Assembly (NCBI GenBank): GCA_011009095.1
Contig: VTPC01000030.1
Span: 125,810 to 189,809 of the forward strand
DNA length: 64,000 nucleotides
Reading direction: 5' to 3'
Origin: Ignelater luminosus
Lineage: Eukaryota > Arthropoda > Insecta > Coleoptera > Elateridae
Shown: in pieces, positions 23,421 to 36,400 of the stretch
Position numbering within the stretch: the stretch's first letter is position 1
How the letters are laid out: every line of letters starts with the position of its first letter
Notes under the pieces: generated by a model
Database searches by the model: none
The model's input: only the letters and a program-made list of their open reading frames with translations
What the model was told of the DNA's origin: nothing
Position numbers and translations under genes: made by a program

Positions 23421-26400
23421 GATACAATTAAGTCTCATTTCCAGTCAATAAATATTGAAGAAAATCGACTTGTCACAGAGCATCTGCAAGTTCTCCTGGC
23501 AGCAGTGGAGCTTCGTGTTCGCCCGAAACGGCGTTAGCATTTTTTTGAATTTAGACACGATGAATTTTTAGTGAATTATTTTACAAAGTGTACCTGTCAA
23601 AAAAACCTATTACTTTAGACTTTTAAGTCTTTGATAGCTAAATAGATCCCAGTAAGATATCTCAAACTATCATCGCTCTTGACTTATATAGTTACGACCT
23701 TTTTGATTTAACATAAAGAAAATTAGATGATTTCAAGGAAAGTTAAATTGTGGGAGCTCTGATTTATGTAACTGTTGAAACGAACCATTTCCTTTAAAAT
23801 TTCGCAACTTACCTTAAAAGTGTCACACCAGATCTAAGAGATCCATTTGATCCATAAACAAACTAAATTTTCTCTGTTGCAAATTTTATTTTCAAATTGT
23901 ATTTATTCAATTCCAAATTGGGCAATATTTGAAAGACGGGAATTTGTTAAGTACAATACTAGATCCGATAGTCAAGTCTACATCAGCAGATGATTTTAGT
24001 CTGTTTGAAGTACTTAAGACAATTACAAACGAATGAAATTCCTTCCTTTAACCCTTATATCCACCAACAAAAGATTTGTAGTAGTATTTCACATTCGTTT
24101 GTTCTAGCAACCATACCTACTGTCAAAATCTACATTTGGATTTACAATAGAGTTCTTTATTCCTCTTTGTTCATTTTTTTGACTTTTATTAAAATTAGCA
24201 CCAACAAAGTAAGTACTTGAAGTACCCATCATAATTCAAAGCTATTGTAACGGCGAGAATTAAAATCTAATTTGAAAGCCGTCAGAATATCTTAAACGTT
24301 CCAATTCACTCTTCCAAGCTATATTGCAGTCTGGACAATATAATTGTCGGTTGCTCGACATCTACGTGTTACAGGTTAACAAGGTGTGTGTTAAAACCAT
24401 TTCACTAGATTACTTCATTTATATAAGTGCGGATCTTCTTTAACATCCTACACCATAAAGATACTGAAACAAAACATGGACAAATAAAAAAGTGAAAAAT
24501 AAAAAATTAAAAATAATTTCAACATAAAGATAAGTTGATTAATGAACATCAGCTAATTATGATCTATTAATTAATCAACAACAAAATATTAACTTGAAAA
24601 AATTGATGAAGAACTTAATCGAGAAACCTGTTCGAAATTATGATATCATAATTTTGTATGACATATTCAGTTACATGTCATCAATACGTTATAATAATTA
24701 TAGGAGAAAAGCAGGAAAGAGTTCGTCGTCTAATTTGGCGTTGAAATCACTATGCGATTTTAAAGAATTCCGAATCAATTACAATTTGTGTCACTTCTCT
24801 TTCTTCATTTACTGTATTTTATAATTTCTTTAATGAATTTTTCTATATAGTTCCGTCGTCTTGATTGAAGTTTATAGCTTAAAGGCTAACGTTAAAGTCA
24901 CTATAACTTAACATTTATTAAACTTTACGGAAATTTATAAATAGCAACACATTAACTTTTTCGTATTTCTAAAAAGACTTAATCTAGCCTTAACAAAATC
25001 AGTGATAAACAATAATTTGTCAGTCGAAGTTCTTGTTATTCAACATAAACAAGCATATAATAATCTTGATCATCACGATCATAAACTTAATGGTTCTAAA
25101 TTTACTGGCTAATAAAATTGTTACTGCATAAACATAGAAAAATTTGCATAGGATGAATTTTACTTTTAATATCTCCCGTTGAGGACAACAAATTAAATCC
25201 ATCGTAAATTATATGACATACCCGTAGGCTAATTATAAATATGAAATACTTTAAAAGTTAACAAAAAAAGCCACAATAAAACATCGCGCATATTAAACAC
25301 GTGTAATAATAAATTTTTACGATCATTACTAAATAATGCCAACCTTTACTTTTTCTTTATTATTATAGGATTTTGCAAGAGGTGCGTTTCCTATTTATTT
25401 CGCCTTTACTAATTTAATTAACTTTAAATTATTGCAGTTCTAAAAATTTATGAGCAGCTAGAAGTTTCGCGTTATTAGAAAATTTAAATTCAAATTAAGT
25501 CCAAAATTTAGATCCCTATCTTCAGTGATAGGCTAAATGTACATTCTTTCTAAATTAGCAGCAAAAATCTAGAAAATGAAAATATAAATTACACATTTGG
25601 TGAGCGTAGAAAATGCTAGGTTTCAATATTTTGACAGCCAAAGAAACAAATCCATCTTTTAAATTACTTTGGGTTTCGGAAACAGATACGTATATAAGAA
25701 AATGACTACCTATGTTAATAGTTTTAAGATTATTTACTACCTTGAAAAACTTGTTAGGTTGCATTCAATTTGTCACTTCTGTAACTTATTGAAGCGGGTT
25801 ACTTATTTCTAGATCAATATCTCGGTGAAATCAATTTGAAAACTATTTAGATGGGTCATTACTAAAAAAAAAGTGGAAGAACTTCTGGTTTTTACAGAAG
25901 TCGTCTTTAGGAAATTTTGAAAGTTGATGATTATTTTATATTGAAAATACATCGTTATTCCACAAAACTAATTTCGTACCTAATAAATAATTAAGTGGTC
26001 CGATAATTCAGCTAAGCTCACTGTGAAAGCGAGATGAGGGATATAATTAAGTATTAATTAGGGCTTCACCTTCTGGAGATTTTTAAAAATATATTCAAAC
26101 TCTATCTATGTCAAGTAGAAGACATAACGATATACTTTAAACAAAATTCAATGTTGTATTTTTGTGAGAAGACTCTTTAGAACTATTATGTGTCATTGTC
26201 TTCTCTACTTTATTGTGAGTTTCTAGACTATCCCAAAAAGAAGATTTTAAAATTTGGGATAACTTACACAGTTCACCCTTAGATTAGCTTCCATAAAAAA
26301 TAAAGTCCTGATGGAAAAGATTTCCTCATATAGAACGTGATAGGAAGAATTGCCTCTAGAAATAAATACAAAAATGGAAAAAAACAACAGACTTAAAATG

Positions 26401-27095
26401 AAAAATGGTTTCATGAAAGTGGAACACTTTAAGTCTATTAGAAGAATTTGTAACCAATACCTGATCCTAAGGAGAAAGAGAATGGGGTGTGCCTCAGGTA
26501 ACTCGATAGTTGTCTGTCTTACGGTGAATATGGGATGTATGAGGGTAATAGAAATGAAAAAACAACAGACTTAAAAAAGGGCAAAAGGGTCAAATTTAGA
26601 AGATTTAGTAGAATTACAAAAGAAGGGACTCAAACATCGTTTGGCAGTCTGGTATGCTAATTTCACGTAGAAATATTAGAGTCTATGATTCATTATTTTA
26701 TTCCCGCATGATTTGTAGATCCTTCTATGAAAATGCAAATCGTCTCTGGTGAATTAACTTGTGCCTTTTCTTGAAATAAATTTTTTTTCTTAGTTGAAAC
26801 TATTTAATTAGATCATCGTACGTCACATGGCCGTTGACTAGGCTGGTATTCATTTATATTATGTTTCTACTAGTAGTTCTAGTTTAAACAAAGAAACAAG
26901 ATTCAATTCCTTTATTTTTGAGATCAAGATGTATTCTGGAGTTAAATTTTATTGCCTCTCTTGACTTCTATATTGTTCCTTAGCCTTTTGCTTTGGTGGA
27001 TCAGAATTTATCGAAAGATCATAATATAAAGTCTTCTGTTTTCTTTCTGTTTAATATAATCAATTGCATTACAGTTTCAGTTCTTCCCTTTTTAA
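23421..27095. other. Gene-free AT-rich stretch
   Basis: No supported gene or element. A 74-codon frame at 26350-26574 carries two copies of AACAACAGACTTAAAA (near 26380 and 26560), a local direct repeat of unknown meaning. The rest is A/T-rich with short random frames. Confidence 0.5.
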
Positions 27096-27245
27096 TTATA
27101 CACAACTTCCTAATCGTACTTCCCACTGCTGCCGACTTGAGTTGAAGGGCAGAAGCAGTTAAAATGGTTCTTTTTAAGTAACCTAGAGAAGCGTTTCACA
27201 AATTTATTGTGGTTTTCCTTAGCGGCGAAGGTAAATACCGAAACA
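27096..27245 (-). repeat. Short diverged repeat, copy 2
   Basis: Partner of 22520-22665 in the same orientation, with moderate divergence. No terminal structures are visible in either copy, so this is likely a fragment of a longer old element. Confidence 0.5.
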
Positions 27246-27479
27246 GCATTTTCCACGAACTTTTACTCTATATTAAAAGCTCATTTTCCACTACCATCAG
27301 TAACTAAGAAGGGTGCCGTGGTTTGCTTTAACATCACGCACTGCGGAGCTGCAGCTTCGTACTTATAACCATAATTTCAAGTTTGCTTTTCTGTAGCAAA
27401 GAAAGAGCACAGCTGCGAGGCAACCGTTCAGCGGCACAGAAAGGCTTTTTAGTAATAAAGTTCTTGTTCTATTCTAGCC

Positions 27480-27949
27480 TTCATAACTTTAGTTAAAAAG
27501 TTAGTAACAGATTCCCATTTTTCTTCACGTTCCAACATTCGAGCCACCATATCTCCCAAGGTGGTTTCAAGCTATGCTTTTTCTACACTCGTCCATTTCT
27601 TCCTTCTTTATTGCTCTCAGGTACACATTGAAACTACCGTAGCCGGTTAGCACCTGGGTAACGTGATAGTTCAATTTGCCGCATTTTCTTTAGACCCACT
27701 GTCCAACTTCTTGAATTAGTGTCTTTGTCCACTTGCTTTTCCTCGTATCTGCGTTTCAGGTGTTTTACTACATCTCGATAGTTTCAGCCTTCTGGTGTCT
27801 TTATGGTTTCTTGCTTGTGGATTTGTACTGTATACTCTAGTCCTTTCATCGACTTAAGGATCGATAGAAGTGAGGCCAGCGATGGTTAGTAGCGCGTCCG
27901 TCGACATCGTTCTGTACGCTGCCGTGATTCTTAAAGCCAACTTTCTCTG
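27480..27949 (-). pseudogene. R1-type ORF2, post-RT and C-terminal part
   Basis: Reading down from 27949, the minus strand starts QRKLALRITAAYRTMSTDAL (about 27890-27949), then LTIAGL and DERTRVY, a block typical of the region after the reverse transcriptase in R1-clade proteins. Further down lies SKWTKTLIQEVGQWV..KCGKLNYHVTQVLTGYG (about 27640-27750), matching the WT..LI..I..W..R..G...Y.LTQ.L.G.G block of the same clade. The downstream zinc-knuckle cysteines are not clear. Stops and one frameshift are present. Confidence 0.8.
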
Positions 27950-28143
27950 AACTTAAAGTATCTGGGAGTGATACTAGATAAAAACCTATGCTACAAGCAG
28001 CACATCCAATATATTGCTGATAAAGCTGACCGTTAAGCAATGGCAATCAATAAACTGATGCCAAATCTAGGAGGCCTACATACGGGATCCAGAAAAGTCC
28101 TGGCGTCGGCGGCAACGTCTGGGGCGAAAGCCTGAAGGTTACT
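27950..28143 (+). pseudogene. R1 ORF2 segment in inverted orientation
   Basis: On the plus strand this reads LKYLGVILDKNLCYKQHIQY, then INKLMPNLGG and RKVLASAAT, ending near NVWGESLK. This is the thumb region of an R1-clade reverse transcriptase. In the protein it belongs exactly between the two minus-strand pieces on either side, so this part of the element has been flipped relative to its flanks. One in-frame stop is present at 28033-28035. Confidence 0.78.
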
Positions 28144-28445
28144 AATACTAGATTTATATTCTTTACTGTTTTTCGTCCCCTGTAAAGCACGGCTTATGTT
28201 TTCTCCGGCGCCAGTTGCAGTTTGTTTCCTGTCATCCATCTGTTTATTTGTTGGAGCGTATTATTTGCAACTCTCTTTCCTTCTTAGCCACCACTACCAT
28301 TGGCAAGTCATCTGCAAAGGCGAAGAAGGTAACGCCATCCGGTACTGGCATTCTCATCACCCCATCGTAAAGGATGTTCCATAATAGCGGTCCAAGGACC
28401 GATCCTTGCGAAACTTTGCAGGTCATCTTCCTCATTTCCTTGTTT
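28144..28445 (-). pseudogene. R1-type reverse transcriptase palm segment
   Basis: The minus-strand frame reads VSQGSVLGPLLWNILYDGVM, then FFAFADDLPMVVVAKKERE and, after a frame change, NKLQLAPEKT. QG.VLGPLLWN.LYDGV and FADD are hallmarks of R1-clade reverse transcriptases, and the catalytic aspartate pair is intact here. The frame is broken by stops downstream. Upstream (28446-28650) a linker with TKLNQSPTK and MVDSLGRRI can be read, which in the family precedes the reverse transcriptase by several hundred residues, so a deletion lies between. Confidence 0.88.
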
Positions 28446-28650
28446 TTTGGGTTTTTTCAGGACACCTTGACATATCATCTAGAGAAGTTCTCCCAATTTT
28501 TCCTGGTTTGTTGATCTGTTGAAATTTATTCTTCTACCGAGTGAGTCGACCATTCCTCTTTTGTCAGCTTCTTTATACCTCCATGACGTAGTTTTTGTTG
28601 GGCTTTGGTTTAGCTTAGTTTTTCCTATCTTTATGATTACGTACTTGTTG

Positions 28651-30150
28651 CTGCTCATTGTTTCCTCCTCATCTACTTACCATTTTTGATTCTTTGATGC
28701 ATCACGTGACACTTATAAAAGTAAGTAATTGTGATATCAAATGAATATGGTAGCATAGCCAGTTTAAGGATAACATTAGTTCCGGTCACTTTAGAATAGA
28801 CAAGTAATACCTCCAACAGTGACTTCTTTATTTTTACAAAGGTTTTTCTTTAACTTCCAAACATTTTTAAAAAACATTTTTGACATTGGTATGTACCTTA
28901 ATACAGCATTGTTGAAGTTCAATAAAAGAAAATTGCAGAAATTTGCATTTTGCGTATTTAGTAAATAATTTGTTGGCTTTGACGGCTGTATCTGTATGTT
29001 TTTTGTCAACGTTATACATTTACTGCTTGTTATTGTGCTGAGGTACTATGTATGTTTTTAAGAGTAGGAACATTCTGGGCTAAGTTCTTGACATGTTCAA
29101 ACCTGTTATCAGCGATGTTAGGATGTTTAGATAAAACTTCCCAAATGCGTTGTTAGCGTTCTTTAAGTATTTACAACACCAATTTTGTGTTTTAGTAGTT
29201 TTTAATTGCCTAGAATGCATTGTAGTCGTTGTGGAAAAACCATGACGCGAAATTACATAGCTCAGAATGCGTTTTGGTCGGTATCTTTGTTCAGTGAAAG
29301 ACTTCCATGTTTGTGCTTATTATAGAATTACATTCCAGTGTAAGAAGATCCTTTATTTACACGCACATCAATGTACACCAAGCTGAAGAGAAATATTTAG
29401 AAACAAAAAATATGTAAGCAACTTACAATATGTAAGGGAAAAACAAAAAAAAACAAGAAATTCATTAAATTTGCTTTAAAAGAGCTTTACTTCATATGAG
29501 TGCATTGTACCCAGAAGTTTATTACAATATATGGGTTCACATACACCCATGGAAGTCGGCGCCTATGGTACTACCTATTCTAAAGTGTTTTTCATTGTTA
29601 AGTAAACATAGTTCTACCTATAATGTATGTAATTATCATTTAAGTTATGCTGTGCAGCAATAATCAAAAGAAACAGCTACAGACTTTACGATATAATTTT
29701 GGCCAACTTTTCAGTCGAAATACCACACTGTGCGCCGTGGAACAGTTGACAGTGTTAGTTATCTTATATCAATTCACGGAACCTTCACTTTACTTACCCG
29801 ATTACTTTTAAACTTTCCAACAGTATTTTATTTTTATATACATTATTTGCTTCATCAGATTAGAAATGTCTTTAGTATAAAAGAAAGCCTGTAATAGAAT
29901 GTCCAAATTTTTTGACAAGTTCGCTTGTCAAGTGCCTAAGCAAGGAACTGGAGAAACCTATCAGAGAGCTAATAATCCGTAAAGATATACATACAAAAGA
30001 AAAAAACCAAGATGTAAACGTAAAAAATTTGATTTAAAGGGACGATGTTTACCTATAAAACCAGATCCATTCGCTCTACCACCAATCTACTAAAGTAGCT
30101 AAAGCTGGGTAGGTCAGCAGACACTTAGTACGAGAAGCATTTCATAAATT
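28651..30150. other. Gene-free AT-rich stretch
   Basis: No gene, RNA or element was recognised in this stretch. Confidence 0.5.
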
Positions 30151-30189
30151 GTTTATCTAAGTAAAAAAAATTCAGTTTTGTATATTTCT

Positions 30190-30590
30190 TCCGCTTTGCC
30201 TGCAACAACTTTAACCTCTATGAAAGAAATTTCCATGGTTGGTTTTCAAAATAGGACATTACCGTCTAGATGACTTCTTCATGTCTGTCTTCGATGAAAT
30301 CTTTTTTTTAACTTGAAACAGAAAATAATCTGAGAAAGCCAAATCAGGACTCTGGTTGGTTTCCTTGCTGCAACCCACAATTTGGGATGGTTACCTATAC
30401 ACTTTCAGACATGTGCACCACAGCAGGCTTGATATGATTTTTCCTCTTCTTATTTTCTTGATAGACTCCTGCAAGGCAATCATTGAGTTAAAGCACTATT
30501 TCAGTTATGGTTGTTTTACGCGGTATGAATTCCAGAATCAAAAGTTCTTTGTCATTTCAGAAAATAGTTGCTGTCATTTTGTACTAACCT
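30190..30590 (-). pseudogene. mariner-like transposase C-terminal remnant
   Basis: On the minus strand, pieces read ILEFIPRKTTIT (about 30495-30535), NQSPDLAFSDYFLF (about 30320-30360) and, in a shifted frame, EEVI..VMSYFENQPWKFLS (about 30230-30290). The second block is the mariner SPDLAPSD motif with the third catalytic Asp preserved. The others match the segments before and after it. Frames change several times and the second Asp is not readable. Nucleotide similarity links it with 23000-23420, so both are probably old copies of one family different from the four clearer mariners. Confidence 0.55.
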
Positions 30591-30599
30591 TGTTGTTCA

Positions 30600-33500
30600 A
30601 ATTTTCGTAAATCATTAGACGATAGAAAGCTGTCAAATCACCCATTTAGCTCGGCGAGTCAATTGGAATTGAATCAGTGCTGTCTCATCTTTGCCCGAGC
30701 AACACTACTATTATTTTTTTAAGAGACTTGAACGTCTAAAACCGTAGGTCAAGCCAACGGGCTCTAAAAAAATGCATATTTTTGATGTACTCTTAGTATT
30801 TGGTCTTATTTGTTAACACCTAGTTCATATTTATGTTCTTGAGTCCAATCAAGATGTTAAACAACTAATTATACTACAAAAAGGGACACTTCTGTTATCG
30901 ATATGGCCAATATTGTGTATGTCCGCACCGTACTGTATCTCCGCCGGTGGTTAAGGAATTTATTACGAAATTCATACAATAGTAGACACCAGAAATATAG
31001 AGAAAACGAGCAGTTTTAAACCAGACTTTGACATCCAGAAACTTGGAAATGGTAAACTAATCACTCAGGAATTTGCTGCATGAATACTTCCATTATTTTT
31101 AGAGACATCCTGTAACATGTAAACAGACTTCTTTGAAAGAATCAAATTAATTAAGGTGGATACATTCGTTAGTATAATTTTGCATTATAATTGTGAAGAT
31201 ATGCCATTTACAGTCTTGTTTATAAAGATCCTATTTGTATTAAGTTGATGTATTATACTTGATCAGGTTACTTGCATAAACAACATATTTTGAAAATATT
31301 TCTTTAACGATGTAATTATTGCATACCACGAACGTTGTATATCGTGCATATAAATTCAAACTTCGATTCTTTATAAATTGTCGAACTACATTAATCAGAT
31401 ACATATAACAGGATACAAAAACAAAAGCTTGCCCCAGAATTTATAAATTAAGAACATTATTTTTCAACCATCACTCAATTAACTGTATTATTCAAGTGTC
31501 GATGTAGATGATGAAAAATCCACCTCATCAAAAAGTCGCTGCTACCTTTTTGTACGGCTAATTTAACGTAGTAAATCAATAATTTTTTGTTATTCGATTA
31601 CATATACATACATTCATTCTGTGTTCTACATATGCGTACACAATCGACCAAAATGGGTATAAATTTTAAATTCAAGTATAATAAATCAACGTAATAATGC
31701 AATATATCATGATGTATTCACGATTTTCAATTTGAATTACTCAAAGAAAACTTAATTTTGCCATTCAGATATGATCTATTTTATTTTCACGGTTGTTGCT
31801 TACGTCTTTTCATTATGGATCATGCACCTGCTATAAAATCATTCGACTATACCGGTGTATTGCAAACAAAAATGTGGCGTGTATTGTAATTTTTATGTGT
31901 ATCAGAAGCTTTCAGAGAGTGATCGATGTGAATATATCTAATTAGCAATTCAAACACTGAAAAATGATATGACTAGTTCATTGTTATGTTTTTAATGAAA
32001 ATTATACCTCATTGATAAAGGATCATAATGGATCAGAACAGTTGCATATTCTGTTTTTTTTTCTTCTCCTTTGAAGCAGGATAATAATTACGAGTAAAAC
32101 CATAAAATATAGAAAAGCAAACACGCCTGCGTCATTTGGACTGCAGTTCATTCAGCCAGTACAATTCTATACTATACAGGGTTCACTATTGAAATCTCGT
32201 AAACTATAACAGATATAAAGTCGGTTAAATTGATATAATATCTTCATTCGTTTTTAAAGTAACCCCGAGAACGGATTGTTCCGATTTTTATTTTTATTTA
32301 TTATTTTCTTATTAACAATTTCTGAAATCAGTAAAGCCTTTCGTATTTAAATTTTTATACGACGTTTCAGTTTTCCGGAATCATTACCAGATTCATGTTG
32401 TTCTTATTGGCATTAGATTGAATTCTACCCTATGATGGTTCTGGAAACCTGAAACATTGTATGAAAAATCTCCTTGTATGTAATACTCATAAAATCTTCG
32501 CCAAATGTTTACAAACTTTTACAGTGCTTATCAAATAAATTAGCGAAGTTGTTTCTGTTATGTTACAATCAATGTGAACGTCCACATTAATTTAACATAT
32601 GCAGTTCTGGTCTTTTTAACTGTTTGGTGACTTTGTACTCTGATGACACGGTAAGTCCGTAGACTCTTAACTTATCGCATGACCTATTGTTTAATGCGAT
32701 CTAGAAGACTATGTTAGTCAAAGTTAGCGACATCAGCATTTTTATAGTATTCTGCCCTTGATCAGTTGAATAATTTTTTGGTTACTATTTTTAGTTTACC
32801 ATAGGACTATTTTACTGTTCATTTTAGGCTAACAAGAATATTTTGGTTTAAGGCTTGTCAAGTTTTAAATTACTAGCTTGTACTTGCGTTTTTGTACAAT
32901 TTTTTTGCCGCCAAGCCCGACGGATTTCTCGGAAATCCTTATTTTCAGAAACCGTTGCGGACGTCTGAGTACAAATTACAATGTACCAACGGGCGTTAAA
33001 AACTTTCCATTTATCGTATAGTTGCCTAGGTATCTTCCTTTCTCCCAGGGTGAAAGTGACTGTACTTAGCTCCATCGCGTCGTCACGTATAATCGAGACA
33101 AGCGCGCAGCGTAGGGTCTCGGAAGGGCATTGATTCTGGCTTCCGTAAAGGGCACAAATGTGAGCTGGCTTTACATATCTTTTGCTGAAAGTTCTTTGTT
33201 TAAGAGTTGGTGCTTAGCGAGAATTCAATTGAAAGTGGCATCGTGAAATTCCATAGATGTTCTCTCAGGACGTATTTAGACAATTTGCCAAGTTAGTTCT
33301 CTTTTGTGTAAAGGCAATCTAATTGTCGAACTCAGACCGGAGTTACCGGGATCGTAAAGAAATGAAGCCGCTCCGTTTAGTTTCTTTTTGGATTTAGTCA
33401 AGGTTTATTATCTAATTAAATATCTTGTGAGCAAGTGTTTGCTGTTTTGTTGTCATGTGAAAAGAACTATTCCGTTGGACAATCCCCATATAATTTCTTA

Positions 33501-35309
33501 TATATCTGAGCTTTGCAATAGATACCGTGCTGTGATTAAAACTAAGTTCCTTTAATAATAGCTCCGAAAGCGCTCTGGTTTAATTTATGCTGTAGTGTTT
33601 ACGGATGGTTGTATAAGAATTCAGCCGCCAGCAGGCGTTTGTCGATCGCCTAAGCAACCATCTGAGGCTGCTGACCACCGACGAACTTTGTAACTTGAAA
33701 AAAAAAAAGAAAAACCCCTTCTGGATTCAGCTGGTGAGCTTTGAAAATAGTCGAGGAAGTAGTGTGCAAGAGTTTTGTTTATTATAATATTATTTGTAGA
33801 TAAATATTATCGTTGTTCAGCGTAATATTTTCAAGCTTCTTTTAAAGAAAATTTTTAAAATTTAAATTAAAAATATAACAATTAGATTTGTGAAACGAGC
33901 GTTTGGAGGCAGGGTTAAGATTTAATTGTTTGTTTTTTCTTTTATATATGCACTAATTAATCACCAATTTTTTACATACATATTTCAGTGTTCCTGTGTT
34001 TTTTTATTATTATGAATCCAATAAACTAAAGTAAAGTTATCCATGCGCTTTATTGAAGTAAATCTGTAAGGGCTTTCTTTCTTATTTGTGTTGTTTCTTT
34101 AACAGTGTAAGCCAACCATGGATTTTCAGAAGGACTCGAATAAACATATTATTGTGCATAAGATTATTGTAATTCTAGCTAGAAATATTGATACATTTGT
34201 GTGGCTAGTAGGTTCCAGATTTTTGTACATTTAATGTTTATTTGGTAGTAAGGATGTATCGAATTGATTATCCCAATAAAATTTTGGTGTCATCAGCATT
34301 TACGAAACTAGAACGTTATGAAGTAAATTTTGAGTATTAATAGATAAAGTGTCCATTGTGAGTAATTTAGGTAAGCCCATACACAGGGAGATACTTTATG
34401 AGCAGCCTATATACAGGATGTTACTTTGTAAGGGGTCCACATATATTTGGTGTTAGTCTATGAGAAGCTGCGTAGGCTGGTCGATGGTTCCCTTTTGACC
34501 TTTAGCTTCTGGCGCCCTTAATTGTGACTATCTTTTTAGAATTATTGAGAGTTTCTGTGAGTGTAAGCTTTTCCTCGTTTTGAACGTAAACTTAGATTGA
34601 ACCACACCCGTCTCTGACTAGAGCTACGGGATTGAACATTAGACCTCTTTTTCAGGTTTGTCCCGTTACAAATTTACTCTGTGACATTTCAATTGGAGTA
34701 AAATGCTTAAAATATGACGACTCATAGCTATACAAGATAATTGGCTTGATATTACTGTTGAATATCTTTTTTATTTGGGTTCAAATAGGTTTTAAATGTT
34801 GCTATCGGTTTTTACCCGGCTATTCATTTCTGTTGTCCAGATAAGCAACTTTAATTATGTTTCTTGATAGATAGATGGTTTAACCTGTGCAGTCCAGTTC
34901 TTTGTTGTTTTGGGTTCTCTGGTGCACATCTCTCTAATTTTATTGAATTTTAAGTCTATTCTTTATCGTTTTTATAACTCTTATACTCCTTCGTGAACAC
35001 TAACAAGAAACTATTAAGCGGTTTTGAACAGAGGCAGTGCTTTTGCAAAAATGAAAAGAAAAATTGTTCAAGAATGAATATAAACAACTTGGCAAAATGT
35101 AGATACAAAAAGCATCCAGGCAAAATATGCATAACAGATAAAAGTGAGAAATTTTGTTATCACGTACTTAGTCTGGAAATTAGTTTGTTTTATGGTGAAC
35201 TGATTTGGAATTGTTACGCAGTTCGTTTTATAGTCCATTTAAGTAACAATATTTTTAGGATTGACAAATCCAAAAATTGGATTACTCTAGACTGCATAGT
35301 TGCCTTTCT
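30600..35309. other. Gene-free stretch with a small CG-rich block
   Basis: No gene is recognised. A block at about 33060-33130 is notably rich in CG dinucleotides against a CG-poor background. A 75-codon minus-strand frame (32848-33075) with a true ATG starts at its edge, beginning MELSTVTF. It matches no family I know and could be a first exon or chance. At 32175 a sequence starting TACAGGGTTCAC looks like a transposon end, but no partner end was found. Confidence 0.35.
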
Positions 35310-35545
35310 TCAGTTTATTTGTGTCTTGTGACCTCTCTCTTAACAAATTTCTTCCATTTCTTCCTATCTCCAATCATTTCTCTAGCTGAGTTCCAATCAC
35401 TTCACCTTTCTTTTAGGATTGCTTCCATTTCGTTGTTCCAAGTTTTCTTTGGTCTACAGCTTTTATTCTTTCCCATAGGTATTGCTTCCCACCCTTTTTT
35501 CACATGTCGGTCGTCCTTTATAGATGTCCAAACCACAGAAAAAAA
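35310..35545 (-). pseudogene. LINE 3'-terminal coding fragment
   Basis: The minus strand reads WEAIPMGKNKSCRPKKTWNN (about 35430-35490), then SAREMIGDRKKWKKFVKR (about 35340-35395). This matches the last part of many non-LTR retrotransposon proteins, where a GRP+.RW block is followed by A..R..W+. Only this 3' end is left. A frameshift lies at the upstream side. Confidence 0.6.
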
Positions 35546-35812
35546 TCCAAAAAGGTTTTAATTAAAAGCATTTTCAGGTGTAATTTCCAGACCTATTTCT
35601 TATCTTTGAAAGAAAAAGTACAATAAATAAATAAAATGTTAATGTTTCATTAATCACGGATTTCGAGACCACTCGAGAGAAAAGCTATAATAAACATTTC
35701 TACCACTACCTAGGAAGACGAGAATTAATAAGAAAGTTGGCATAAGTTTCAATTAACCAACTTTAGAGTGTTTTCATTCTTGATTTTGTGATACAGTCAA
35801 GAGGCTTGGTTT

Positions 35813-36400
35813 GATCTAGAACTAGGACACACGCACATGGAGTGTGACTCAATGCACGCTGCAATTGAGCGTGTTAGTAAATATGCAAAAATTTATTTGC
35901 CCAATGATTGGGAGAACGTAGTGAGAATGTCAAAGGAGAAGGGACTGTCAAATAAAGTAACTCCCTTAACTCTTTTCGACTTCTTGGTAGAGTTTAAATC
36001 TTAATTTTAGAATTCCCAATGTACACAAGGCAACGGATTCTATGAATTTAAATTGGAAGGAAGTAAAATGTTTGCTTTTCAAATAAAGTTTTACCAAACT
36101 CTTTGTTTTTCAAATGTGAGTAGCGGGATGAATTTAAAGAACTTTAGACTGATCTTAGAAGAGAGCGATGTATCTCAGGCAACTCAGTACCATTACCTGC
36201 TTCCAGGAAACACATACCTATAACCAAACTAAAGTATGACAATCTTGTGGAACTGTGTAAAAGTAACGTGGTAAAAAAAAAGGTATCACAATTTTTACCT
36301 TAACCTTCCCCACCAAGGAAACGATACGAACGACTCAGATGATGATGATGAAATAAATTTGCAGGCCAAGAAGAAAAAATTGTTAAAGAAGAGAAAATAA
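35813..36400 (+). pseudogene. Insect transposase-like family, C-terminal fragment
   Basis: The plus strand reads LELGHTHMECDSMHAAIERV from 35816, then KIYLPNDWENVV and, near the end, YHNFYLNLPHQG followed by an Asp run and a Lys-rich tail. I know this architecture (GH....CD..H..IE, then a ...P..W..V segment, ending YH.FY..L) from uncharacterised proteins that are abundant in insect genomes and look like domesticated or decayed transposases. That link is from memory of the family, not from a search. Several stops make it a pseudogene. A second fragment of this family lies at 38440-39460. Confidence 0.62.

Larger units (their letters stand above)
27480..28650 (-). mobile_element. R1-clade non-LTR retrotransposon remnant
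   Basis: This minus-strand remnant carries recognisable R1-clade ORF2 pieces in the order linker, reverse transcriptase, C-terminal region. A large part of the fingers and palm is missing between about 28446 and 28500, and one internal segment (about 27950-28143) is in opposite orientation. R1-clade elements in insects often insert in rDNA or other specific sites. No rDNA is visible here, so this is either a non-specific relative or a displaced copy. It has no preserved ends. Confidence 0.82.

Noticed and set aside
27950..28445. Twin-priming as explanation of the flipped R1 segment
   Set aside because: Twin priming leaves the inverted part at the 5' end of the insertion. Here normally oriented R1 sequence lies on both sides of the flipped part.
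32175..32290. A TIR element starting TACAGGGTTCAC
   Set aside because: No matching inverted end was found downstream or upstream.
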